A DNA stretch of 64,000 nt from RYN-230 sp963768945 (GTDB lineage Bacteria; Actinomycetota; Actinomycetes; Streptosporangiales; Streptosporangiaceae), in NCBI GenBank assembly GCA_963768945.1, contig CAVYJW010000003.1, positions 930,001-994,000 of the forward strand. Reading direction: 5' to 3'. The notes under the pieces were generated by a model, which was not told the origin of the DNA, made no database searches, and saw only the letters and a program-made list of their open reading frames with translations. Of this stretch, positions 17,269 through 24,943 are shown one piece after another. Numbering within the stretch: position 1 is the stretch's first letter; each line of letters begins with the position of its first letter. The position numbers were made by a program, and so were the translations under genes.

Positions 17269-18728
17269 CGGGCCAGCCCGTGGACTGGCACCGGCTGCAC
17301 CCGCTCTCGCCGCTGGTCCGTTCCGGGCGCGCCGCCGTCGGCGTGCTGGCCATCGTCGGCATCTCGGCGTCCGGGCAGTTCGGCCACGACGGGTCCCACC
17401 TGCTCGACTGGGCGCTGGCCGCGGCCGTGGTGATCGGAGCCGTGGTCAACTGGCTGGTCACCCGCTGGAAGCTGGACGGGGCCACGTTGCGGATCGAGAC
17501 CGGCCTGCTGCGCCGGGACTCCCGGCAGCTGCCGGTGGCCCGGATCCAGGCGGTGGACGTGGTGCGGCCGTTCCTGGCCCGCGCGCTCGGCCTGGCCGAG
17601 CTGCGCGTCCGGCTGGCCGGGTCCAGCCACGCCGACGGCCGGCTCGCCTACCTGCCCGAGCAGGCCGCGCTCGACCTGCGGGCCCGGCTGCTCGCCGCGC
17701 ACCACGGACTCGACCCGGCCACCCCGGAACCCGGCGAGCAGATCCTGGCCAGTGTCCCCACCGGCCGCCTGGTCGGGTCGGTGCTGGCCTCCGGGGCGAG
17801 CCTGCTCATCGCGCTACTGGTGGCCGAGCTCGTCGTGATCCTGGTGGCGCCCGCCGTGCTGGCAGCCTCTGGAAGCACGTTCCTGATCTTCCTGCTCACC
17901 CTGGTGCCGATGGTGTGGCGGCGGCTCGCGACCGAGTACGGGTTCACCCTCGCGCAGTCGCCGGACGGCATCCGGATCCGCCGGGGGCTGCTCGGCACGG
18001 TGGCGGAGACCATCCCGCTGCGCCGGGTGCAGGCCGTTCGGATGGTCGAGCCGGTGCTGTGGCGGCCGCTGGGCTGGTGCCGCCTGGAGATCGACGTGGC
18101 CGGCTCCCCGGGACGAGACCACGCCGACGGGTCGGGCCGGCTGCGCAAGACCCTGCTCCCGGTGGGTCATCGCGAGCCGGCCTGGCGGCTGATGTTGCTG
18201 GTGATGGCCGCTGACCCGCCCCGGCTGGTCCGGCCGCCCGGGCAGGCGCGACGTAAGGCTCCGCTGAGCTATCACTTCCTGGCCTCAGGGCACGACGCGG
18301 CCACCGCGATGGGGGTCACCGGCCGGCTCCGCAAGGTCACCACCTGGGTTCCGCTGGAGAAGGTGCAGAGCGTCCGGATGGTCACCGGGCCGGTCCAGCG
18401 CATCCTGTCCCTGGCCACCGTGCACGTGGACGCGGCCGGCCTGCGGGTCCGGGCCGAGTTCCGGGACCGGTCCCGGGAGGAGGCGGCCCAGCTGGTCGAG
18501 GACCTGGCCGCGCTATGCCGGGTCGCCCGCCGCCGGGCACCCGGGACCGCTGTCCCGGCGGGCGCTGTCCCGCCTGCTCGTCCCGCCGGCCTCCGTCCCG
18601 CCGCCCTCCGTCCCGCCGCCCTCCGTCCCGCCGGCGCCGGCCATCCATGCCCAGCCGGGGCTGCCTCTCGCCGGCCCTGCTACCCCACCAGGGCAGCGCC
18701 GGTGAACGCCGTCCAGAGCGTGGCGTAG
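17265..18728 (+). CDS. Multi-PH-domain (YdbT-like) membrane protein
   Basis: This 487-residue partner of the preceding gene has two pairs of membrane helices and three bPH2 domains, each marked by a GLLRR/RRGLLGT...IPL.R.Q.V....P..R.LG pattern. The third copy begins near residue 330. The C-terminus is an Ala/Pro/Arg-rich tail encoded by a short tandem repeat (PAALRPAALR, about 18580-18640) and may be disordered. The last 49 bp overlap the 3' end of the convergent ABC exporter gene, so the tail may have grown into it by repeat expansion. Confidence 0.85.
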   Translation: MTGQPVDWHRLHPLSPLVRSGRAAVGVLAIVGISASGQFGHDGSHLLDWALAAAVVIGAVVNWLVTRWKLDGATLRIETGLLRRDSRQLPVARIQAVDVVRPFLARALGLAELRVRLAGSSHADGRLAYLPEQAALDLRARLLAAHHGLDPATPEPGEQILASVPTGRLVGSVLASGASLLIALLVAELVVILVAPAVLAASGSTFLIFLLTLVPMVWRRLATEYGFTLAQSPDGIRIRRGLLGTVAETIPLRRVQAVRMVEPVLWRPLGWCRLEIDVAGSPGRDHADGSGRLRKTLLPVGHREPAWRLMLLVMAADPPRLVRPPGQARRKAPLSYHFLASGHDAATAMGVTGRLRKVTTWVPLEKVQSVRMVTGPVQRILSLATVHVDAAGLRVRAEFRDRSREEAAQLVEDLAALCRVARRRAPGTAVPAGAVPPARPAGLRPAALRPAALRPAGAGHPCPAGAASRRPCYPTRAAPVNAVQSVA

Positions 18729-21700
18729 GCACCGCCGGCGGCGAGCAGCTCGTCGTGCGTGCCCTGCTCCACGATCTGGCCGTGGTCCACCACGGCGATC
18801 CGGTCCGCGCGGGCCGCGGTGGTCAGCCGGTGCGCCACCACCATCGTGGTCCGCCGGGCGGTGAGCCGCTCGGTGGCCGACACCACGGCCGCCTCCGCGG
18901 CCAGATCGAGTGCGGCGGTCGCCTCATCCAGCAGCAGGATGTCCGGATCGACCAGGTAGGCCCGGGCCAGCGCGATCAGCTGGCGCTGGCCCGCGGACAG
19001 GTTCCGGCCCCGCTCGGCGACCTCGTGATAGAAGCCCTCGGGCAGCTCGGCGATCATGTCGAGCGCGCCGACCGCGCGGGCGGCTGCCTCCACCTCGGCG
19101 TCGCTGGCCGCCTGGTTGCCGTACGCGATCGCGTCGCGCACCGTGCCCGCGAACAGGTGAGACTCCTGCGGCACCACGCCGAGCCGCCGCCGGTAGCTGC
19201 CGAGGTCGTAGTCGCGCACGTCCACGCCGTCCACCAGCAGCGCGCCGCCGGTCACGTCGTAGAACCGGGCCACCAGCTTGACCAGCGTGGACTTGCCGGC
19301 CCCGGTCTGCCCCACCAGGGCCACGGTCTCGCCCGGCGCCACCGTGAGGTTCACCCCGCCCAGCGCTTCCTGGTCACCGCCGCCGTAGTTGAAGCGCACG
19401 TCGCGGAACTCGATCCGGGCGCGGCCCCGGGTCACCGGGTGTGGCGCCCCGGCCTCCGGCGTGCTGGTCTTGGTGCGCAGCAGCCCGCTGATCCGGCGCA
19501 GCCCGACGGCGGCCTGCTGGTAGCCGTCGAACACCTGGGACAGCTGCTGCACGGGTGAGAACAGCATGTCGATGTAGAGCAGGTAGGCGACCAGCGCGCC
19601 GGCGCTGAGCAGCCCGGCGCGCATCTGGCCCGCCGCCACCAGCAGCACGAGCGCGGTCGCCGCGGTGGACAGGGACTGCACGAACGGGAAGTACACCGCG
19701 ATATAGCGCTGGGCCCGGAGCCGGGACCGCCGGTAGGAGGCGCTGAGCCCGGTGAACCGGGCCAGGTTGACCTGCACCCGCCGGTACGCCTGGGAGACCC
19801 GCAGGCCGGCCACGTTCTCCTGGAGGTCCGCGTTCACGGCGGCGACCTTCTCCCGCGCCTCGCCATAGGCCCTCGAGGACTTGACCCGGAACACCAGCGT
19901 GGCCACCACGACCAGCGGGACCAGGGTCAGCACGGTCAGGCCCAGCCGGAGATTGATGATCAGCAACGCGATCATGACGCCGGCGAAGGACAGAACCGAG
20001 TTGACCATGGTGATCAGCCCGGTCTGCAGGAACGACGACAGCGCGTCCACGTCGGTGGTCATCCGGGTCATGATGCGCCCGGACATCTCGTGCTCGTAGA
20101 AGTCCAGGCCGAGTCGCTGCAGCTGGGCGAAGATCTTCACCCGCAGCGAGTACAGGACCCGTTCGCCGTTGCGCCCGACGACCACGGTCTGGACCGCGTT
20201 GACGACCCAGTCCGCGAGAACCACGGCCAGCGCGAAGCCCGCGATCAGCAGCACGGCGCCGGTGACCTTGGTCTCCACACCATGATCGATGCCGCCGCGG
20301 ACCAGCGCCGGCATGGCCAGGCTGGCCAGCGCGTCGAGGGCGTCAAGCACCAGGCCGATGATGAGTCCCACCGCGAACGGGCGCAGAACCTGCCGCAGCC
20401 TGAACCGGGGCGCGGGGGCTTGGGCCCACCCGACATCCACGCCGGGTACGTCCCGGGCCGGTGGCAGCGCGTCGACCCTGGCCAGCAGTTCCGGTGACGC
20501 GGGAATGCCCGCCATCATGCTGCTCACCCCGCCGCCGCCGCCGCGGCCACCGGCCCGCCCGCCACGGACCCCGACCCGGCCGGCCGGGGCCGCCGCGCCG
20601 GGCAGCGCGCCCAGGCCGGCCAGCTGGGTGGGAACCGCCGGGACCAGCCCGTCCGCCGGCTTGCCCACCACGGGGGTCCGCCCTGCCCCCGCGATGTCAG
20701 CAACCGCCTCACGGGGCCACAAATGTGGCGTGATGGCGCTCCCGGCTGTCGTGGCGGCCGGCTCGTGCGGGCCGTCGGCCTGCTCGTAGTCGCGAGCCAT
20801 CGCTGCGTCGGTGCCCTCGGCGTCGTCGTCGGGCCCGGTGATCAGCTCGCGGTACAGCGGGCAGCGGGCCTCCAGCTCGGCGTGGGTGCCTGCGTCGACG
20901 AGACGGCCCTGGTCGAGGACGGCGATCCGGTCGGCGAGTTGGAGCGTGGACCTCCGGTGCGCGATGAGCAGCGTGGTCCGCCCGGCCATGATCTGCTTGA
21001 GCCGGCCGTGGATGCCGGCTTCGATCCGCGGGTCGACCGCCGAGGTCGCGTCGTCGAGGATCAGGATGCGGGGATCGGTCAGCAGTGCCCGGGCGAGGGC
21101 CACCCGCTGGCGCTGCCCGCCGGACAGGGTCAGCCCCTGCTCCCCGACGACCGTGTCGTAGCCCTTCGGCAGCCCGGTGATGAACTCGTCCGCCTCGGCG
21201 GCCTGGGACGCGGCCAGGACGTCCTCCCAGCTGGCGTCCGGGCGCCCGTAGGCGATGTTGGCCCGGACCGTGTCGGAGAAGAGGAACGAGTCCTCGCTGA
21301 CCAGCCCGATCGTGCCCCGCAGCGAGTCCAGGGTGAGGTCACGGACGTCGTGCCCGCCGACCCGCAACGCCCCCCCGGTCACGTCGTAGAAGCGGGGGAG
21401 CAGCTGCGCGATGGTCGATTTCCCCGACCCGGAAGTGCCGACCAGCGCGACGGTCTCGCCCACCGCCACGTGCAGCGACAGTCCGCGCAGCACGGGCTGG
21501 CCCGGCACGTAGCCGAACCTCACGTCGTCGAGGTCCACGGCGGCCGGTGCCGGTCCGAGCGGCACCGCGCCGGGCCGGTCGGTGACGCCAGGCTCGGTGT
21601 CGATGACCTCGAACACCCGGATCACGCTGGCCCGCGCTTCCTGGCCGGTGGTCACCAGCGCTGCCAGCGCCCGGACCGGGCCGACCAGCTGAAGCAGGTA

Positions 21701-22579
21701 GGAGGAGAACGCCACGAACGTGCCCAGGGTGATGGAGCCCTCGATGGCCAGCCACCCGCCCAGCGCGAGCACCCCAACCTGGCCGAGCGCGGGCACGGCC
21801 TGCAGGGCCGGGTTGTACCGGGCCATCAGCCGCACCGCGCGCACCCGCGAGGCGTAGAGCAGGCGGCTGGCCCATTCCAGGCGCCCGGTCTCCTGGTCTT
21901 CCTGGCCGAAGCCCTTGACCACCCGGACGCCGGTCACCGCGCCGTCCACCACCCCGGCCACGGCGGCCGCCTGCTGCTGAGCGTCCCAGCTGGCCGGGAA
22001 CAGCGTGCGGCGCGAGGCGACCGAGATGAGCCACAGCGCGGGGCCGACGGCCAGGGCGATCAAGGTCAGCAGCGGGGAGAGGAACAGCATGATGGCCAGG
22101 GAGGCGACGAACAGCACGGCGTTGCCGAGCAGCATGGGGATCATGCTGAGCAGGGCCTGAACCATGGACAGGTCAGAAATGGAGCGGCTGACGATCTGGC
22201 CGGTGTGCAGCTGATCCTGGCGCGTGCCATCCAGCCGGGACAGAGCACCGAGCATCTGGGTCCGCAGGTCGTGCTGGACATCGAGGGAGACCTGGCCGCC
22301 GCGGTAGCGGCGGAGATAGAGGCCGCCGAAGCTGGCCAGCGCGGCGCCCAGCAGCAGGACCGCGAGGGGCCAGACCGCAGGGTGCCCCGGGCCGACCAGG
22401 TCGTCGACGATCTGCCGCTGGATCAGCGGGATGACCGCCGCGACCGCGGTCACGACCAGCGTGCCGCCCAGCGCGAGCACCACATGGCGCGGGTAGCGCC
22501 AGCAGTAACCGGCGAGCCGCCGCAGCCAGCCCTCACCCGTACCACTACCGTCCCGGCCGGCTCTGCGCGCCTTACCCAC
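18680..22579 (-). CDS. Fused full-length ABC exporter (TMD-NBD-TMD-NBD)
   Basis: One 1299-residue chain contains two complete half-exporters normally encoded as a heterodimer. The first nucleotide domain has Walker A GTSGSGKST (about 380), LSGGQRQR and a Walker B followed by Asp (LILDDATSAVD). The second has GQTGAGKST (about 1090), a variant LSAGQRQL signature and a canonical LLLDEATAALD. One degenerate and one catalytic site is typical of asymmetric multidrug exporters. A Gly/Ala-rich linker of about 120 residues (around 600-720, with GGRGGGGG) joins the halves. It overlaps the upstream MarR gene by 8 bp and is probably repressed by it. The substrate is unknown, presumably a drug or lipid. 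Confidence 0.9.
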   Translation of the reverse strand: MGKARRAGRDGSGTGEGWLRRLAGYCWRYPRHVVLALGGTLVVTAVAAVIPLIQRQIVDDLVGPGHPAVWPLAVLLLGAALASFGGLYLRRYRGGQVSLDVQHDLRTQMLGALSRLDGTRQDQLHTGQIVSRSISDLSMVQALLSMIPMLLGNAVLFVASLAIMLFLSPLLTLIALAVGPALWLISVASRRTLFPASWDAQQQAAAVAGVVDGAVTGVRVVKGFGQEDQETGRLEWASRLLYASRVRAVRLMARYNPALQAVPALGQVGVLALGGWLAIEGSITLGTFVAFSSYLLQLVGPVRALAALVTTGQEARASVIRVFEVIDTEPGVTDRPGAVPLGPAPAAVDLDDVRFGYVPGQPVLRGLSLHVAVGETVALVGTSGSGKSTIAQLLPRFYDVTGGALRVGGHDVRDLTLDSLRGTIGLVSEDSFLFSDTVRANIAYGRPDASWEDVLAASQAAEADEFITGLPKGYDTVVGEQGLTLSGGQRQRVALARALLTDPRILILDDATSAVDPRIEAGIHGRLKQIMAGRTTLLIAHRRSTLQLADRIAVLDQGRLVDAGTHAELEARCPLYRELITGPDDDAEGTDAAMARDYEQADGPHEPAATTAGSAITPHLWPREAVADIAGAGRTPVVGKPADGLVPAVPTQLAGLGALPGAAAPAGRVGVRGGRAGGRGGGGGVSSMMAGIPASPELLARVDALPPARDVPGVDVGWAQAPAPRFRLRQVLRPFAVGLIIGLVLDALDALASLAMPALVRGGIDHGVETKVTGAVLLIAGFALAVVLADWVVNAVQTVVVGRNGERVLYSLRVKIFAQLQRLGLDFYEHEMSGRIMTRMTTDVDALSSFLQTGLITMVNSVLSFAGVMIALLIINLRLGLTVLTLVPLVVVATLVFRVKSSRAYGEAREKVAAVNADLQENVAGLRVSQAYRRVQVNLARFTGLSASYRRSRLRAQRYIAVYFPFVQSLSTAATALVLLVAAGQMRAGLLSAGALVAYLLYIDMLFSPVQQLSQVFDGYQQAAVGLRRISGLLRTKTSTPEAGAPHPVTRGRARIEFRDVRFNYGGGDQEALGGVNLTVAPGETVALVGQTGAGKSTLVKLVARFYDVTGGALLVDGVDVRDYDLGSYRRRLGVVPQESHLFAGTVRDAIAYGNQAASDAEVEAAARAVGALDMIAELPEGFYHEVAERGRNLSAGQRQLIALARAYLVDPDILLLDEATAALDLAAEAAVVSATERLTARRTTMVVAHRLTTAARADRIAVVDHGQIVEQGTHDELLAAGGAYATLWTAFTGAALVG

Positions 22580-23102
22580 CGCCTTCCTGCTGGGCAGCGT
22601 GTTCGTGGTGTGCCGTTCGGTGTCCGTGTGCCCGTTCCTTTCCGTCCCCGTCTGCGTCCCCGTCGTCCTGAGCGGCGAGGCCCACCCTCGCCCGCCTCGC
22701 CTCGGTCATCGCCGAGCCGAGCAGCCCGAGCGCATCCAGCACGCTCCCCGGGGCGTCCGTGGCGTCCAGCAGCTGGCCGAGCCAGGCCGAATACGCCGCG
22801 TCAGCGCGGTCCAGCGCGGCGCGGCCGGCCGGGGTCAGCGACAGCCGCACGACCCTCCGGTCGCCCGGCTCGGGGGCCCGGCTGGCGTATCCGGCGGCCA
22901 CCAGGCCATCCGCGGTCGCGGTGAGGGTCGGCTTGGCCACGGCCAGCCGCTGCGCGAGCCGGGTGGAGCGCTCACCCCCGGCGCCGGCCAGCTTCATGAT
23001 CCGGTACTGGGAGGGGGTCAGCCCTGCGTCCACGCACTCCAGGCCGCGGAACAGCCGGAGAATGACCATGATGGCCGGGGACATGTCGGCCTCACCCGGC
23101 AT
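22572..23102 (-). CDS. MarR-family regulator of the ABC exporter
   Basis: The protein (176 residues from ATG 23102) has the winged-helix core of MarR: LTPSQYRIMKLAG, then RSTRLAQRLAVAKPTLTATADGLVAAGYASR and the wing EPGDRRVVRLSLTPAGRAAL. The C-terminal tail is Asp/His-rich. The ATG at 23102 has AGCGAGG about 8 nt upstream; the alternative GTG at 23120 would abut the palindrome and lack a ribosome-binding site. It is the first gene of the operon with the exporter and probably represses it until a ligand binds. Confidence 0.88.
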   Translation of the reverse strand: MPGEADMSPAIMVILRLFRGLECVDAGLTPSQYRIMKLAGAGGERSTRLAQRLAVAKPTLTATADGLVAAGYASRAPEPGDRRVVRLSLTPAGRAALDRADAAYSAWLGQLLDATDAPGSVLDALGLLGSAMTEARRARVGLAAQDDGDADGDGKERAHGHRTAHHEHAAQQEGGG

Positions 23103-23121
23103 GTTGTGCGCCTCGCTCACA

Positions 23122-23159
23122 GTTAGGCAGTCTAACGATTTTCAGTTAGCAGAACTAAC
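23122..23159. promoter_or_regulatory. Double palindromic operator upstream of the MarR gene
   Basis: GTTAG-GCAGT-CTAAC (23122-23136) and GTTAG-CAGAA-CTAAC (23145-23159) are two perfect 5-bp-arm inverted repeats with identical arms and spacers of 5 bp. Their centres are 23 bp apart, about two helical turns. They lie immediately upstream of the MarR start, the usual place of an autoregulatory MarR operator. The intergenic stretch between this gene and the one ending at 23304 is divergent in function, and nothing else was seen there. Confidence 0.75.
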
Positions 23160-23303
23160 AATGGCCTGGGGCCGGCGATTCCCGTGGAGGCCGTTCGCGC
23201 GATCGTGTGATACTCAGCGTAATCTGACGACTACCGGACTCGGGCAGCCCGTGCTCGTAGCCGAAGACCACCGCATGGACCCCGTCGCGCAGGCCCCGGT
23301 CAG

Positions 23304-23978
23304 TTAGGAGTAGTCCCGCTCCTGGAGGCCGTATCCGGCGGCGACACCGCCGACGACCAAGACGAACAGCAGGAACGTCAGCACGTGCACGCTGGTGCAC
23401 CACAGGCAGATCGCGTCCAGCGTGAACAGCTCGGTGTAGACCAGGTACAGCACGAACCCGATGCCGACGATCACCGATGCCACCCGGATCCAGGTCAGCT
23501 GCGGGAACTTCAGCCGCCAGGCCCAGGGCGAGACGGCCGCGGTCATGACCACGAAGAAGACCAGCCCGAGCACGGCCACCGGGAAGACCCCGAACACCAT
23601 GGACTCCGCGCTGCTGGTGACCAGGGCACAGTTGATCACGCCCTTGTCCGAGCAGGCCAGCGGGACCGAGGAGTCGTAGTGGGTGATGGTCAGGTAGGTC
23701 GAGACGCCGAGGCCGGCGATGGCCAGCGCCCAGGTGGCCACCTGGTACCAGAGCGGCGGGATCTTGATCCCAGGCTCGGCCGGGACAGCGACGGCGGCGG
23801 CCGCCTTGCGTTCGCGCGCGCGTTGTGCCTGGCTGGGGCGCTGGCCCTGGCCCGGCCGCTGCGCCTGGCTCCCCGCCCGGCGGGCTTGCGCCGCGATGGG
23901 CTGGGGTTCCGGGCGGCCGCCACGGGTGCCCTTGTTCTTCTTGGCACCCGCGCCCGCAGCCTGCCTGGGAGCGGCCAT
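23304..23978 (-). CDS. Vitamin K epoxide reductase (VKOR) family protein
   Basis: The 224-residue protein has a Gln/Arg-rich cytoplasmic start of about 70 residues, then four to five membrane helices. The active-site motif is CLWC (C191, C194), and the loop pair C109 and C117 completes the shuttle set. Bacterial VKOR reoxidises DsbA-like proteins with quinone, driving disulfide formation outside the membrane, and takes the place of DsbB in actinobacteria. Its start overlaps the stop of the upstream DUF929 gene (TGATG), so the two form an operon and probably a redox pair. Confidence 0.9.
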   Translation of the reverse strand: MAAPRQAAGAGAKKNKGTRGGRPEPQPIAAQARRAGSQAQRPGQGQRPSQAQRARERKAAAAVAVPAEPGIKIPPLWYQVATWALAIAGLGVSTYLTITHYDSSVPLACSDKGVINCALVTSSAESMVFGVFPVAVLGLVFFVVMTAAVSPWAWRLKFPQLTWIRVASVIVGIGFVLYLVYTELFTLDAICLWCTSVHVLTFLLFVLVVGGVAAGYGLQERDYS

Positions 23979-24886
23979 CAGATCTGGCCCTCAATGGTCT
24001 TGATCGTCGGGGAGGTGCAGACGTTGGACGGCTGGTTGTTCGTCGTCTTGCAGATCGCTGCGGTGATCATGTTGGCCGAGCCGTCTGCGCCCTTGGCGAT
24101 CGCGCTCGACGGGTCCTTGAGTGCGGCGGCCACCTGAGCCCAGGTCTGGCCGGATAGCACCTGCGGGTCGTACTGGGCCCCGTGCACGAAGTACTTACCG
24201 CCGAAGTCGATGAACGGGATGGCGCCCTGCTCACTGGCGGACACGTAGGGCGGGCTGTCGTACTTGGTGAGCAGGGCGTTCTCCGCCGTGGTGGTGTTCT
24301 CCAGCGGCTTCTCGCTGACGGTCTCCTGCTCGACCGGCGTGAAGGTCAGGTACTTGCTGGCGTAGCTGGCCTTGTAGAAGTTCAGCGTGGCCGTATGTGG
24401 GTACACCTCCTGGCCGCCGGCCGAGTGGATGCCGCTGAGGCCGTTGAAGGTGCCGAACCGGCTGAGCGCCACGGCCATGGCCCACCGCTCGGTCGCGCAG
24501 TACGGGCAGTACTGGGCGCCGATGTAGAGCACCTCAGGCTTGCCGCCGGAGGTCAGCTTCTTGGCCGAGGACACCACGGCCACGCTCTTGGTGTCGGCGG
24601 TGCCGGTGCCCACGGACGTGAGCGTCGAGGACGGGACGCTGGTGATGTCCTTGACCACGCTGGCCGGGAGGGCGGTGCCGGCCGGGGAGGCGGAGTTCGC
24701 GGTGCTGGCGGTCGGGCTCTGCGTGGTCTTGAACACGATAAAAGCCACCACGATGACCACGACCCCGAGGATGCTCCCCCCGGTGATGAACATCAGGCGG
24801 CGCCTCTCCGCCCGCCGCTGCGCCGCCCGCTGCGCGGCGATTCTCTCGCGGGCGCTCTCCCGCTTGTTCCTGCTCGCCTTGCCCAT
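23978..24886 (-). CDS. DUF929 thioredoxin-like membrane-anchored protein
   Basis: The 302-residue protein has a very basic N-terminus (GKASRNKRESARERIAAQR), one membrane anchor (about 33-53) and an extracytoplasmic domain with a CPYC motif (C127, C130) in a thioredoxin-like context (EVLYIGAQYCPYCATERWAMAVAL). Together with the downstream VKOR it probably forms a DsbA/DsbB-like oxidative folding system. The ATG at 24886 follows AGGACGG; upstream codons to 24910 lack support. A disulfide isomerase role is an alternative. Confidence 0.82.
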   Translation of the reverse strand: MGKASRNKRESARERIAAQRAAQRRAERRRLMFITGGSILGVVVIVVAFIVFKTTQSPTASTANSASPAGTALPASVVKDITSVPSSTLTSVGTGTADTKSVAVVSSAKKLTSGGKPEVLYIGAQYCPYCATERWAMAVALSRFGTFNGLSGIHSAGGQEVYPHTATLNFYKASYASKYLTFTPVEQETVSEKPLENTTTAENALLTKYDSPPYVSASEQGAIPFIDFGGKYFVHGAQYDPQVLSGQTWAQVAAALKDPSSAIAKGADGSANMITAAICKTTNNQPSNVCTSPTIKTIEGQI

Positions 24887-24943
24887 TACCCGTCCTATGA
24901 ATGGTGCCAATGGTGGCCCGGCCAGGGTCCATCGTAGGCGGCA

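Noticed and set aside
20723..22924. Long plus-strand frame opposite the ABC exporter, and similar frames opposite mimA and the LuxR-type regulator
   Set aside because: No recognisable motifs, and they run through conserved catalytic motifs of the true genes.
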